A DNA stretch of 64,000 nucleotides, from positions 2,878,501-2,942,500 of the forward strand of contig NZ_CP014545.1 of NCBI RefSeq assembly GCF_001586275.1, given 5' to 3'. The notes under the pieces are model-generated. The model ran no database searches and was not told where the DNA came from. It worked only from the letters and a program-made list of their open reading frames with translations. The stretch is from Sphingorhabdus sp. M41. Lineage in GTDB: Bacteria > Pseudomonadota > Alphaproteobacteria > Sphingomonadales > Sphingomonadaceae. Positions 1-9,438 of this stretch are shown here, in pieces. The position numbers were made by a program, and so were the translations under genes. Every line of letters begins with the position of its first letter. The first letter of the stretch is position 1.

Positions 1-749
1 ATGCTGGCCGCGCCATTTTCCGCCGAACGGGCACGAATCACAATATCATCCTTGAACCGGAACAGAGAGATCGTGTCGGTCGCTTCCAGATTGCCGGATG
101 CGGGATCGACGCTGACAATTTTCCAGCCGCGATCTTCTGCCAGCCTTTTGGCTTTCTCGATCACTTCGGCGACCGGCTGGTCGATACGAACGGAGCGGAT
201 GTCCGGATAGGCATCCTGATGCGCCGTCGCCCATCGCTGGCGGGGATTCATGCCGCGCATGTCACCGTCATCCGCACCCGGGATATTGTCCCAATTATCG
301 GCCCGCAGGGTAAGCGCGGTAAACTCCGGCGGATCGGCGAGATCGGTGGTAATGTCATGAATCGCCGGGAGCGTAAGAATCGCCACGACATAAGGTATCC
401 AAAACCCCAGAAAGGCGAGCGTAGCAACCATCCCCAGACCCAGCAGTGGCCAGCGCGTCTTGCGACCTTTTCGCCGGTTCAGCACGATAAAGACAATCGC
501 CAGAAGCAATGTGAGCAAGGCCACCAATATGATCCATGGTATCGCTGCCAGACCAGCTTGCCAGCCCCACAGACCAATGCCTCCGCCAACAGCGGCAATG
601 ACAAATGCCAGCGGCGCGCCCAGGCCGAGCAGCAGAATGAGCCAGCCTTTGGGGTCGCGGCGCAGCGAACCCCGTCTTGCCGGCTTGGCTGGTGCAGCGG
701 CCGGTGGCGTATCGCCAGTCGATGGTTCGGTTGGCTTGTTCTGGTCCAT
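1..749 (-). CDS. DUF1499 domain membrane protein, C-terminus cut by window edge
   Basis: 249 codons are visible and the frame stays open to the window edge, so the C-terminus is missing. The start is the ATG at 749. The N-terminus (about residues 1-34) is rich in Pro and Ala. Three hydrophobic segments follow at about 35-58, 64-90 and 101-125, so the protein sits in the inner membrane. From about residue 130 the chain matches the DUF1499 pattern: an HDITTD stretch, then a soluble alpha/beta part with an AYPDIR motif. The family has no assigned biochemical role. The next gene, a GNAT enzyme at 882, is divergent, so the 130 bp between them should carry both promoters. Family assignment is from motif recognition. 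Confidence 0.8.
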   Translation of the reverse strand, partial: MDQNKPTEPSTGDTPPAAAPAKPARRGSLRRDPKGWLILLLGLGAPLAFVIAAVGGGIGLWGWQAGLAAIPWIILVALLTLLLAIVFIVLNRRKGRKTRWPLLGLGMVATLAFLGFWIPYVVAILTLPAIHDITTDLADPPEFTALTLRADNWDNIPGADDGDMRGMNPRQRWATAHQDAYPDIRSVRIDQPVAEVIEKAKRLAEDRGWKIVSVDPASGNLEATDTISLFRFKDDIVIRARSAENGAAS

Positions 750-881
750 CACGCGCAAACTCCCTTAACAGATCAATCTTTTAGCTGGCGCTTCGCGATC
801 ATGCAATTGCAACCTATGCGGCTCGACATTTACCGCAAAGCGGAGTAGCGCGCGCTTTTCCTGATATACGAGACCAACGCC

Positions 882-1394
882 TTGACCAGCATCATTCCTC
901 TCGCCGAAATCGATCCGCAACTGGTCGAAGCCCTGCTCGACTCTGCCTTTGGCAAGGATCGGCACGACCGCACTGCCTACAAGCTGCGCGAAGGCATGGA
1001 CATGCTCGAGGGCCTGTCGCTGGCCGCCGTGGATCAGGAAAAGCACGAATTGCTCGGATCTATTCAATGCTGGCCCGTGGCTCTGACCGATGAGGAGGGA
1101 CAGATGCACCCCATGATTATGGTTGGTCCGGTGGCGGTTTATCCGGACTTTCAGCGCGAGGGTATCGGCCGGGCGATGATGGCGGCCCTGCTGAAGGAGA
1201 TTCAGCCGGATGATCCGCTGCCTCTGGTAATGATCGGTGACCCTGAATATTATGAGCGGTTCTTCGGATTTACAGCCGAAGGCACCGGCGGATGGACGCT
1301 GCCAGGGCCTTGGGAACCTTCACGGTTACTCGTCCGCGCTAATCCGGCGCAGACATTGCCGAAGACCGGCACACTCGGCCCCTGGACAAGATAG
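882..1394 (+). CDS. GNAT family N-acetyltransferase
   Basis: A 170-residue single-domain acetyltransferase of the YhbS-like type. The acetyl-CoA binding loop QREGIG is at residues 91-96, after a hydrophobic strand (IMVGPVAVYPDF) as in GNAT motif A. The GDPEYYERFGF-like segment near residues 119-130 is the conserved GDPxYY motif of this subgroup. The substrate cannot be told from sequence. The first available start is a TTG at 882 with no clear Shine-Dalgarno; no ATG occurs before residue 39, which would cut the first helix, so TTG is the best choice but uncertain. Confidence 0.8.
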   Translation: MTSIIPLAEIDPQLVEALLDSAFGKDRHDRTAYKLREGMDMLEGLSLAAVDQEKHELLGSIQCWPVALTDEEGQMHPMIMVGPVAVYPDFQREGIGRAMMAALLKEIQPDDPLPLVMIGDPEYYERFFGFTAEGTGGWTLPGPWEPSRLLVRANPAQTLPKTGTLGPWTR

Positions 1395-1441
1395 CGAGTC
1401 TAAGCCTTTACAGAAATGGCGCCGGGCAATAGTCCGGTTGC

Positions 1442-2002
1442 ATGCCCTATACGCCACCACCCGAACTTGCCTCGCTCTCCATCGCGGAAATCGCGGAATT
1501 GGCCGACGCGCAGAAGCTGCCACCGGTCGATCAATGGGATCCGCAAGAGACTGGCGACAGCGAAATGCGTATCGCGGCAGACGGGACCTGGTATCATCAG
1601 GGTGACCCGATCAAGCGTCCCGCCATGGTGCGCGCCTTTTCCAGCATCTTGCGGCGCGAGCCCGATGACAGCTATGCACTGGTCACACCCTATCAGAAGC
1701 TCAGCATCATCGTCGAAGATGCGCCGTTCGTCGCGGTGGAACTGGAAAGCGAAGGCAGCGGTGCCGATCGCACGCTGGCCTTCCGGCTCAACACCGACCA
1801 TCTGGTGGTCGCCAATGCCGAACATCCACTACGATTTGGCGCGGACAAGCCGCAGCCCTATCTGCAAGTGCGCAAGGGATTGGAAGCAGTGCTGGCCCGG
1901 CCGGTTTACTATGGGCTCGCGGAACTGGCACTGGAAGAAGACGCCGATCCCGTTGGTATCTGGTCTGCCGGCACCTTTTTCCCCATCGCGACCGATATAT
2001 GA
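1442..2002 (+). CDS. DUF1285 domain-containing protein
   Basis: A 186-residue soluble protein matching the DUF1285 family, whose members have no known reaction. A conserved TWYHQGDPIKRPAMVRAF block lies near residues 49-66 and a PYQKLSIIVEDAPF block follows. There is no signal peptide or membrane segment. It is first in a tightly packed unit: its TGA overlaps the ATG of the NUDIX gene (ATGA at 1999-2002), which in turn overlaps the CCA-adding enzyme gene. The same trio occurs widely in alphaproteobacteria, so a housekeeping or RNA/nucleotide-related role is possible but unproven. Confidence 0.85.
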   Translation: MPYTPPPELASLSIAEIAELADAQKLPPVDQWDPQETGDSEMRIAADGTWYHQGDPIKRPAMVRAFSSILRREPDDSYALVTPYQKLSIIVEDAPFVAVELESEGSGADRTLAFRLNTDHLVVANAEHPLRFGADKPQPYLQVRKGLEAVLARPVYYGLAELALEEDADPVGIWSAGTFFPIATDI

Positions 2003-2598
2003 CCCTGCGCGACCGGCTAGAAAAGGCGCTGGTGAAAGGGCATGAAAATGATCTCGATCATTTGCTCTACAACGAACGCGACCATATCGATGACCTGAAG
2101 GTCTTGCGCGATGCAGCCGTGCTGATCGCAGTAACCGATCGTCCGGATCCGGGTGTTATTTTCGTCCAGCGGCCGCAGCATATGCGCAACCATCCCGGGC
2201 AGGTTGCTTTCCCCGGCGGCAAGATCGATCCGGGCGACATCGATCCGATCGATGCCGCATTGCGCGAAGCCCATGAAGAAGTCGCGCTCGATCGCGGCCA
2301 TGTCGACATTATCGGCATGACCGACAGTTTCCAGTCTGGCAGCGGCTATAATATCCAGCCCGTGCTGAGTGTTATCCCGCCCGACCTGCCCTTTGTTGCA
2401 GACCCGGACGAGGTAGAAAGCTGGTTCGAAGCTCCGCTCGAGTTTCTGCTCGATCCCAAAAACCGCACCATACATGAAGGCACATGGAACGGGCGCAAGC
2501 GGCATTATTATGAAATCTACTGGCAGGATTATCGCATCTGGGGAATTACCGCAGGTATCTTGAACAATCTTGGCAAAAGGCTGGACTGGAAATCATGA
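1999..2598 (+). CDS. NUDIX hydrolase, coenzyme A pyrophosphatase type
   Basis: A 199-residue NUDIX enzyme expected to split coenzyme A or acyl-CoA into phosphopantetheine and 3',5'-ADP. The Nudix box starts at about G73 and carries the REAHEE core (R89-E94), which binds the divalent metal. Just before it, HMRNHPGQVAFPGG matches the extra motif that marks the CoA pyrophosphatase subgroup. Translation is coupled on both sides by 4-bp ATGA overlaps with the DUF1285 and CCA genes. The subgroup call rests on the pre-Nudix motif; other nucleoside diphosphate substrates cannot be excluded. Confidence 0.85.
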   Translation: MTLRDRLEKALVKGHENDLDHLLYNERDHIDDLKVLRDAAVLIAVTDRPDPGVIFVQRPQHMRNHPGQVAFPGGKIDPGDIDPIDAALREAHEEVALDRGHVDIIGMTDSFQSGSGYNIQPVLSVIPPDLPFVADPDEVESWFEAPLEFLLDPKNRTIHEGTWNGRKRHYYEIYWQDYRIWGITAGILNNLGKRLDWKS

Positions 2599-3824
2599 AA
2601 ATGCCGCCGGCAGAATGGACAGAAAGACGCGGGCTCGCTGCTTTGATCGCGGCGCTGGATGGCAAGGCCCGCTTTGTCGGCGGGGCCGTACGCGACACAT
2701 TGCTGGAGATCGAGGTCAAGGATGTGGACATCGCCACACCATTGCTGCCCGAGGATGTGATGCAAAGGCTAACGGCGGTGTCGATCAAGGTCATCCCTAC
2801 CGGTATCGCCCATGGCACCGTCACCGCCGTGCTGCCCGACGGTCCAGTCGAAATTACCACCCTTCGCCGCGATGTCTCCACCGATGGACGGCGCGCTACG
2901 GTAGCGTTCAGCGATGACTGGCAGGAAGATGCGGCGCGCAGGGATTTCACCATCAATGCGCTTTTCGCCGATCCCGAAACGCTGGAAGTTTTCGACTATT
3001 TTGGCGGACTGGCCGATCTCGAAGACCGACAGATCCGCTTCATCGGTTCGGCCGTAGAACGGATTGCCGAAGATCATCTCCGGATCATGCGCTATTTTCG
3101 GTTCCTGGCCCGCTTCGGCAAGCAGGAGCTTGAACCGGAAGCCTTCCGTGCTTGCGTCGACGCAGCGCCCAAACTGGAACAACTGTCACGGGAAAGAGTA
3201 GCGGATGAACTGCTGAAATTGCTCGCAACGGAGGATCCCCGCCTGGCTATCGGCAAGATGCTGGATGGAAAAATATTCCAGCATATCATCGCCGAGACCG
3301 ACGAGCAGGCGACGACCATTCTAGGCCAGCTTATCACCCGCGAACAGGCCTATGCCATCATGCCCGATCCGGTGCGGCGTCTGGTAGCCCTGCTTCCCAA
3401 GGATCGGGATAAATCAGGCGCGATAGCCAAAAGCCTGAAGCTATCGAAGAAATTGCAGCGAGCGATTGCCGAGCGTTCACCAGCGCAGGCGAACGGCAAG
3501 ACGCAAGTTGCACCTCGCCTGTTTCACAATGCGGAGAACATCCGTGCCCTCGCCTATCGCACCAGTGTCGAGACCGCCCGTGATGTCGTCCTGCTTTTCG
3601 CCGACGATAGCGAACTGCCCGAAATGCTGGCTCAGCTCAAAAACTGGCAATCGCCGGTTTTTCCGCTGACAGGCGGGGATTTGATCCAGCGCGGCCTCAA
3701 ACCCGGCCCGATTGTCGCCCGGACTCTGGCAACAATCGAACAGGCGTGGATTGATAAAGGCTTCCCGGAAGAAAAATGGGTGACAGAATTTGTCGCCGGT
3801 CTTGATTTCAATGGCCGGACGTGA
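2595..3824 (+). CDS. cca: CCA tRNA nucleotidyltransferase
   Basis: A 409-residue class II nucleotidyltransferase that adds or repairs the 3' CCA of tRNAs. The N-terminal palm has GGAVRD at residues 29-34 followed by the metal-binding DVD at 43-45. The RRDFTINAL motif and RYFRFLARFG (head/neck, RNA binding) follow at the expected distances. The C-terminal third is the helical body and tail typical of the alphaproteobacterial enzyme, with no HD phosphohydrolase domain apparent. The gene overlaps the NUDIX gene by 4 bp and closes the operon. Some close relatives act as poly(A) polymerases, but length and context favour CCA addition. Confidence 0.88.
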   Translation: MKMPPAEWTERRGLAALIAALDGKARFVGGAVRDTLLEIEVKDVDIATPLLPEDVMQRLTAVSIKVIPTGIAHGTVTAVLPDGPVEITTLRRDVSTDGRRATVAFSDDWQEDAARRDFTINALFADPETLEVFDYFGGLADLEDRQIRFIGSAVERIAEDHLRIMRYFRFLARFGKQELEPEAFRACVDAAPKLEQLSRERVADELLKLLATEDPRLAIGKMLDGKIFQHIIAETDEQATTILGQLITREQAYAIMPDPVRRLVALLPKDRDKSGAIAKSLKLSKKLQRAIAERSPAQANGKTQVAPRLFHNAENIRALAYRTSVETARDVVLLFADDSELPEMLAQLKNWQSPVFPLTGGDLIQRGLKPGPIVARTLATIEQAWIDKGFPEEKWVTEFVAGLDFNGRT

Positions 3825-3905
3825 GCAAAGTCGGGTAGCGATACGGACGATATTTGCAGAACAATATAAAGCCGCAATCGGGCAAGCATATGAGAGAGGA
3901 AACAG

Positions 3906-5861
3906 ATGACTGAGGCTCCGGGAAAAAATGATCTGGTGGATTTAATTGCATCCCCGCGCAGCGATGATGCCACTCATTGTACCGCTGCGGACTATGACCG
4001 GTTGTACAAGGAAAGCATCGCCGATCCCGATAGCTTCTGGTCCCGTCAGGCCGAACGGCTGGACTGGAACAAGGCCCCCGGCAAAATCGCCAACTGGTCC
4101 TTCGATCCGGTGTCGATCAAATGGTTTGAAGATGGCGCGTTGAACATCTGCCACAACGCGGTCGACCGCCATGTCGCCGCCGGCAAGGGCGATGTCACCG
4201 CGCTGATTTTCGAACCCGATGATCCGAAGTCGCCCGGCCGCACGATCAGCTATGCCGACCTGCTGGCAGAGGTCATCAAAATGGCCAATTGCCTGAAGAA
4301 ACTGGGCGTCCAAAAGGGCGACCGGGTCACTATCTACATGCCGATGATCCCCGAAGGGGCGATTGCCATGCTCGCCTGCTCCCGTATCGGCGCGATTCAC
4401 AGCGTGGTCTTTGGCGGCTTTTCCCCCGATGCGCTGGCCGGCAGGATCGAGGATTGCGACAGCAAGTTCGTGATCTGTGCGGACGCGGGTCGGCGCGGCG
4501 GCAGGCCGGTGCCCCTGAAAGCGAATGTCGATGCGGCGCTGGAAAAGGTGTCGGTCGATGCCGTTCTCGTGATCAACCATACGGACAGCGATATTGTGAT
4601 GACCGCCGGACGCGACCATTATTATCACGAGCTCAAGATTGATGTGCCGGCGGACTGCCCCTGCGAGCCGATGAACGCCGAGGATCCCTTGTTCATTCTC
4701 TATACGTCCGGATCGACGGGCAAGCCCAAGGGCGTGCTCCACACGACCGGCGGCTATGCGGTCTGGGTAGCAACGACCTTTCACTATGTCTTCGACTATC
4801 AGCCCGGAGAGGTTTTCTGGTGCGGCGCCGATATCGGCTGGGTCACCGGGCACAGCTATATTGTCTATGGCCCGCTGATCAACGGTGCCACCGAGCTGAT
4901 GTTCGAGGGCATCCCCAATTATCCCGATTTTGGCCGCTTCTGGGAAGTGGTCGAAAAGCACAAGGTGAACATTTTCTATACTGCGCCAACCGCCATCCGC
5001 GCCCTGATGCGCGAGGGGGACGGGCCGGTCAAAGCCCATGACCGGTCTTCGATCCGCCTGCTCGGTACAGTCGGCGAACCGATCAATCCGGAAGCCTGGC
5101 TCTGGTATTATAATGTCGTCGGCGAAGCCAAGTCGCCGATTGTCGATACCTGGTGGCAGACCGAGACGGGAGGCATCATGATCACCACCCTCCCCGGCGC
5201 CCATGGCATGAAGCCGGGCAGCGCCGGAAAGCCGTTTTTCGGCGTCCAGCCGCAACTGGTGGATGGCGACGGCAAGATACTGGAAGGCGCGACCGACGGC
5301 AATCTGTGCCTCACTGGTAGCTGGCCCGGACAGGCGCGCAGCGTCTATGGTGACCACGAGCGGTTCATCCAGACCTATTTCAGCACCTATAAGGGCAAAT
5401 ATTTCACCGGTGATGGCTGCAAGCGCGATGCGGATGACTATTACTGGATCACCGGCCGCGTTGACGATGTGATCAATGTTTCGGGCCACCGCATGGGAAC
5501 GGCGGAAGTCGAATCCGCTCTCGTCTCTCACCCCAAGGTCGCCGAGGCAGCGGTGGTCGGCTATCCGCATGACATCAAGGGTCAGGGCATTTACTGCTAT
5601 GTCACATTGAATGCGGGCGAGGAACATTCGGACGAATTGGTGGCCGAACTGCGCATCCATGTCCGCAGTGAAATCGGCCCCATCGCCACGCCCGACCATT
5701 TGCATCTGACACCCGCCCTGCCGAAAACCCGGTCCGGCAAGATCATGCGCCGGATCCTGCGCAAGATTGCCGAGAATGAACATGGCGCCCTGGGCGACAC
5801 ATCGACGCTGGCCGATCCGAGCGTTGTCGATGCATTGGTCGAGGGGCGGCTGAACAGATGA
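3906..5861 (+). CDS. acs: Acetate--CoA ligase (AMP-forming acetyl-CoA synthetase)
   Basis: A 651-residue full-length enzyme that activates acetate to acetyl-CoA through acetyl-AMP in the cytosol. The ATP loop [12 protein letters not shown] lies near residues 265-276. TWWQTETGG, the adenine-binding motif, is about 150 residues later. The C-terminal RSGKIMRR near residue 613 carries the catalytic lysine that is acetylated to switch the enzyme off in this family. The start ATG follows a GAGAGGAA Shine-Dalgarno. The acetate permease genes actP and DUF4212 lie about 1 kb away on the other strand, so the region is an acetate uptake and activation module. Confidence 0.96.
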   Translation: MTEAPGKNDLVDLIASPRSDDATHCTAADYDRLYKESIADPDSFWSRQAERLDWNKAPGKIANWSFDPVSIKWFEDGALNICHNAVDRHVAAGKGDVTALIFEPDDPKSPGRTISYADLLAEVIKMANCLKKLGVQKGDRVTIYMPMIPEGAIAMLACSRIGAIHSVVFGGFSPDALAGRIEDCDSKFVICADAGRRGGRPVPLKANVDAALEKVSVDAVLVINHTDSDIVMTAGRDHYYHELKIDVPADCPCEPMNAEDPLFILYTSGSTGKPKGVLHTTGGYAVWVATTFHYVFDYQPGEVFWCGADIGWVTGHSYIVYGPLINGATELMFEGIPNYPDFGRFWEVVEKHKVNIFYTAPTAIRALMREGDGPVKAHDRSSIRLLGTVGEPINPEAWLWYYNVVGEAKSPIVDTWWQTETGGIMITTLPGAHGMKPGSAGKPFFGVQPQLVDGDGKILEGATDGNLCLTGSWPGQARSVYGDHERFIQTYFSTYKGKYFTGDGCKRDADDYYWITGRVDDVINVSGHRMGTAEVESALVSHPKVAEAAVVGYPHDIKGQGIYCYVTLNAGEEHSDELVAELRIHVRSEIGPIATPDHLHLTPALPKTRSGKIMRRILRKIAENEHGALGDTSTLADPSVVDALVEGRLNR

Positions 5862-5863
5862 AT

Positions 5864-5942
5864 GTGCTCCGCACTCGATGCGGAGCTCCGGCGACGAGAA
5901 CTATTCTTTGTAGCGCAGGGCTCCGCATCAAGTGCGGAGCAC
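5864..5942. repeat. Dispersed palindromic repeat family A, copy 1
   Basis: About 79 bp with GTGCTCCGCACTCGATGCGG on the left and an inverted CCGCATCAAGTGCGGAGCAC on the right, around a unique 35-bp centre. Each arm is itself a small palindrome. The same arms recur at 30905-30979 and 39892-39971. This copy sits 2 bp after the acs stop and 4 bp before the stop of the convergent nitroreductase gene, so it could act as a bidirectional hairpin terminator. Confidence 0.8.
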
Positions 5943-5946
5943 AAGC

Positions 5947-6624
5947 CTAGCCGTCAAAACCGACAAACACGGCGGCCTCGTCAATCGGCTTGCGCGTTGA
6001 TACCACCGCGTTGGCGGGAAAGCTCTCATCCGGCCAGCCGAGCGCGATACTTTTCATGATCACTTGATCATCGGCGATCCCTGCATGTTCGCGTACCACT
6101 GGCGACTGCATGATGCCCTGGCTGTTGATCACCGTACCCAGTCCCCGCGACCAAGCCGCATTGACCAACGCGGTTGCCACGGCGCCACAGTCAAAGGGCG
6201 TATCGTCACTGCCGTCCACCGCGCGGTCATAGGTGATGATCACGCATACCGGCGCGTCAAATTGCCGGAAACCCCGCATCACCCAGTCCTGCCGCGCTTC
6301 CTTGTCGTCGCGCTCGATCCCCATTGCCGAGAAAAGCTGTTTCGCCACCCCGATCTGCCGCTCGCGGTGCGGTCCGGCAAAGGCCTCACCGGTCCGGAAT
6401 TCGCGCGATTGCGGCACGCCAGCCAACATCCGTTCGGTGTTTCCTGCCCGGATTTTCTCCAGCGGTTCACCGGTGATGACGTAGAAACTCCACGGCTGCG
6501 TATTCATCGACGATGGCGCGCGCATCGCCAGTTCGAGGATCTCCTCGATCAGTTCTTTCGGTACGGGTTCCGGCTTGTAGCCGCGTATGCTGCGGCGGCC
6601 GAGGACTACTTCGTCAAACTGCAT
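5947..6624 (-). CDS. Nitroreductase family protein
   Basis: A 225-residue FMN-dependent nitroreductase-type oxidoreductase. The RRSIRGYKPEPVP motif near the N-terminus and RAPSSMNTQPW at about residues 34-44 are the FMN-phosphate and flavin contacts of the family. A C-terminal ALGWPDE segment with an N-x-x-x-S-T-R-K end is also typical. The natural substrate is unknown. The ATG at 6624 is preferred because GGAG lies 7 nt upstream; the longer frame to 6729 has no ribosome site. It is convergent with acs and separated from it by a family A repeat. Confidence 0.88.
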   Translation of the reverse strand: MQFDEVVLGRRSIRGYKPEPVPKELIEEILELAMRAPSSMNTQPWSFYVITGEPLEKIRAGNTERMLAGVPQSREFRTGEAFAGPHRERQIGVAKQLFSAMGIERDDKEARQDWVMRGFRQFDAPVCVIITYDRAVDGSDDTPFDCGAVATALVNAAWSRGLGTVINSQGIMQSPVVREHAGIADDQVIMKSIALGWPDESFPANAVVSTRKPIDEAAVFVGFDG

Positions 6625-6758
6625 GAATGACTCCATCTGTAAATACTGATCGGGGCTAGCGGACAAATGGCGCTGTGCAAAGCCCGCTATTGCCAGCGGC
6701 CGAGCGTGCGGAATTCTTATTGGGTGCACGCTCCCAATAATCTGCTAGACCGAAAGCC

Positions 6759-6938
6759 ATGAAAGACCATTTCGAACGCCACAAGCAGACCTGGACCAGC
6801 GAAGAAATCCAGAAGCTTCACGCCTTTGCGAAAAAGGGCATGACCCTAAAGGCCATTTCCAAGGCGCTGACGCGCAGTGAAGAATCGATCCGCACACGGT
6901 CCAAGCTGGACAAGCTGAAAATTGCCAAGAAGCGCTGA
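6759..6938 (+). CDS. Small SANT/Myb-like helix-turn-helix protein
   Basis: A 59-residue basic protein. The pattern W-T-S-E-E-I-x-x-L-x-x-F-A-x-K-G-M-x-L-K-x-I-S-K-x-L-x-R-S-E-E-S-I-R-x-R fits a single SANT/Myb-like three-helix DNA-binding fold, with W12 and I33 in core positions and a run of Lys/Arg at the C-terminus. This kind of small protein is common in alphaproteobacteria but has no known targets. It is divergent from the nitroreductase gene and convergent with actP. Coding status rests on the clear fold pattern and the well-placed ATG. Confidence 0.7.
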   Translation: MKDHFERHKQTWTSEEIQKLHAFAKKGMTLKAISKALTRSEESIRTRSKLDKLKIAKKR

Positions 6939-6976
6939 TTTTCGCGCGTCATTAACCCGCGATATTCAGCTCAAGC

Positions 6977-8731
6977 TCAAGCTCTCGGCACCCGAATCTT
7001 GTCGACCAGCCAGCCGATCTCCTTCGGTGGCGCGCTGGTATATTTCGCAACGACAATTGCCACCGCGAAATTGAGCAGCATCCCGATCACGCCAATGCCT
7101 TCCGGTGAAATCCCGAACAGCCAATTGGCCTCGACATTGCTGTCCGGTGACCAGAGCTTGAACCAGCCGATATAGAGGAAGGTAAAACTCAGGCCGGTCA
7201 GCATGCCTGCAATAGCGCCTTCACGGTTCATCCGTTTGGAGAATATACCCATGAAGATCGCCGGGAACAGCGAGGCCGCGGCAAGTCCGAAAGCGAAGGC
7301 GACCACCTGCGCCACCCAGCCGGGCGGATAGATGCCGAGATAGCCGGCTACAACAATCGCTGCCGTGGCGGCCAGTCTGGCAGCCCGTAACTCGCCTTTT
7401 TCGGTGATCTGCGGCCGGAAGGTCCGCTTGAGCAAATCATGGCTGATCGAGGATGAGATCACCAGCAACAGTCCCGCCGCCGTCGACAACGCCGCCGCCA
7501 GCCCGCCGGCGGCGACCAGCGCGATCACCCAGCCCGGCAGATTGGCAATCTCCGGATTGGCGAGCACCATGATGTCGCGGTCGACATAGACCTCGTTGGG
7601 ATTGTCGTCAGCGGCTTCGTTCTGAACAATTCGCTCGCCGTTTGCGCCCGCATTCTCGGCAAACAGAGGTGCGCCCTTGAATGCGTCGCCTTTACCGAGC
7701 TGCATCTTGCCATCGCCATTTTTATCGCGCCAGGCGATCAGGTCATTGCTCTCCCAATTCTTGAACCATTCGGGGGCCTCGGCATATTCGACATTGTTTA
7801 CGCTATCGATGAAATTGAGCCGCGCAAAGGCCCCAACGGCAGGCGCGGTCGTGTAGAGCAGGGCGATAAACACCAGCGCCCAGCCCGCGGACTTGCGCGC
7901 ATCCGATGCCTTGGGCACGGTGAAGAAGCGGACAATCACATGCGGCAGACCGGCCGTCCCGACCATCAGCGCCGCAGTGATGCAGAATACGTCGATCATC
8001 GACTTGCTGCCATCGGTATAGGCGCCAAAACCCATGTCCTGCAGCACCAGATCGAGCTTCTGCAGCACATAGAGGCCGGAGCCGTCATTGACCGTCGATC
8101 CCAGCCCCAGTTGGGGCACCGGATTGCCGGTCACCAGAAAGCTGATGAAGAAGGCCGGCACCATATAGGCAAAGATTAGCACGCAATATTGCGCAACCTG
8201 CGTATAGGTGACTCCCTTCATTCCGCCGAGCACGGCATAGACGAAGACAATGGCCATGCCGATGATGACACCAAGCGTGATCGGCACATCGAGAAAGCGG
8301 GAAAAGACGATGCCGACGCCGCGCATTTGCCCGGCGATATAGGTGAAGCTGATGAAGATCAGGCAGATCACCGCGACCACCCGGGCGGCCTTGGAATAGT
8401 AACGTGTGCCAATAAAGTCGGGCACCGTATATTCCCCGAATTTCCTGAGATAGGGCGCGAGCAGCAGCGCCAGCATCACATAGCCGCCGGTCCAGCCCAT
8501 CAGGTAGACCGAGCCGTCATAGCCGGAAAAGGCGATAATCCCCGCCATCGAGATGAAGCTCGCCGCCGACATCCAGTCCGCGGCTGTTGCCATGCCATTG
8601 ACGATCGGATTGACCCCGCCGCCGGCGACATAGAATTCCTTGGTCGAGCCCGCGCGCGAGGCGATCGCAATGCCGATGTATAGCGCGAAGGACAGGCCGA
8701 CGAAAATATAGATGAGTGTCTGGGTTGCCAT
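6977..8731 (-). CDS. actP: Cation/acetate symporter (sodium:solute symporter family)
   Basis: A 584-residue inner-membrane transporter with about 13 hydrophobic helices, expected to import acetate with a cation. The first helix is followed by AGGGVNPIVNGMATAADWMSAASF, the family signature around the substrate site (given here in part; residues about 36-60). A long hydrophilic insert (about residues 315-395, with a DKNGDGKMQLGKGD stretch resembling an EF-hand loop) sits between transmembrane segments and is known in VC_2705-type permeases. It lies 9 bp downstream of the DUF4212 gene, with which it forms a pair. Confidence 0.93.
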   Translation of the reverse strand: MATQTLIYIFVGLSFALYIGIAIASRAGSTKEFYVAGGGVNPIVNGMATAADWMSAASFISMAGIIAFSGYDGSVYLMGWTGGYVMLALLLAPYLRKFGEYTVPDFIGTRYYSKAARVVAVICLIFISFTYIAGQMRGVGIVFSRFLDVPITLGVIIGMAIVFVYAVLGGMKGVTYTQVAQYCVLIFAYMVPAFFISFLVTGNPVPQLGLGSTVNDGSGLYVLQKLDLVLQDMGFGAYTDGSKSMIDVFCITAALMVGTAGLPHVIVRFFTVPKASDARKSAGWALVFIALLYTTAPAVGAFARLNFIDSVNNVEYAEAPEWFKNWESNDLIAWRDKNGDGKMQLGKGDAFKGAPLFAENAGANGERIVQNEAADDNPNEVYVDRDIMVLANPEIANLPGWVIALVAAGGLAAALSTAAGLLLVISSSISHDLLKRTFRPQITEKGELRAARLAATAAIVVAGYLGIYPPGWVAQVVAFAFGLAAASLFPAIFMGIFSKRMNREGAIAGMLTGLSFTFLYIGWFKLWSPDSNVEANWLFGISPEGIGVIGMLLNFAVAIVVAKYTSAPPKEIGWLVDKIRVPRA

Positions 8732-8740
8732 CAGCCGCGC

Positions 8741-9043
8741 TCAATCATCAAGATCATATTGGCGCTCGATCTGCTTCATCCGGACGCTGTAGAAGACGAT
8801 CAGCAGGATGAAGAAATAGATCGCGCCCTGTTGCGCAAACCAGAAACCAAGCGGATAGCCGCCGAGGGCAAACTGGTCGAGAAAGTCGCGGAATAGGATC
8901 CCCGCGCCAAAGGAAACGACGAACCAGATCGTCATCAGCGTCCACAGCAACCGGATATTCTGCGACCAATAGGCCTTTTCATTATCGCTCGTGTCCGACC
9001 GTGGCGGATCCCGCTTCACGTCGTCCATGCTGTCATCGGACAT
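8741..9043 (-). CDS. DUF4212 domain-containing membrane protein (acetate permease partner)
   Basis: A 100-residue protein with a hydrophilic N-terminus (about 1-26) and two membrane helices at about 33-53 and 66-86. The YWSQNIRLLW motif before helix 1 and FWFAQQGAIYFF in helix 2 are hallmarks of DUF4212. Such proteins are the small partner encoded just upstream of VC_2705-type sodium:solute symporters, as here. By analogy with YjcH-ActP they probably help assemble or regulate the permease; that role is inference. Confidence 0.9.
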   Translation of the reverse strand: MSDDSMDDVKRDPPRSDTSDNEKAYWSQNIRLLWTLMTIWFVVSFGAGILFRDFLDQFALGGYPLGFWFAQQGAIYFFILLIVFYSVRMKQIERQYDLDD

Positions 9044-9438
9044 GCTGTCTCCTCCCCTTTATATTCTTGCAGATCAAACTAGGGGGCGAGGCGGGATAGC
9101 GCAAACAGGTTGTGATATTTTGATCATTGGACGGCAGAGCCGGCCTCGCTCCTGCCGTCAACAGTTCGGCTTTAATTGAATAATCCGTCAGACTATCGCC
9201 AGCAGCAGTCGCCGAGCATAGCGCTTGATCCAGACCAACGCCCCTCTTTGTCGGACTAGCTGGCCTGTATGTTCATAAGCGCCGAGTCGCCATTCTTACC
9301 GCGCGCATCGCGCGCCAAAGCTGACAATGTAAAATGTCCTACAGCCGACCCTTTACTTAAGTATATTTGTTAACCTTAATTGACTAGCAACGGATCGGTC
9401 GATACGGCTAAAGTGTCGAGTATGTGACAGGAGTAAAA
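9044..9438. other. Divergent intergenic region, no gene seen
   Basis: 395 bp between the divergent DUF4212/actP pair and the winged-helix gene. The 100 bp next to the winged-helix gene are AT-rich (around 9350-9400, with TTAA twice), suggesting its promoter lies there. No ORF with a ribosome site, hairpin terminator or RNA gene was recognised. Confidence 0.5.

Noticed and set aside
3942-5783. 613-codon open frame antisense to acs
   Set aside because: It lies opposite a full, conserved acs gene; long antisense frames are expected in GC-rich coding DNA and this one has no family pattern.
9357-9375. CtrA binding site upstream of the winged-helix gene
   Set aside because: TTAA and TTAACC are 9 bp apart, but the CtrA consensus needs 7.
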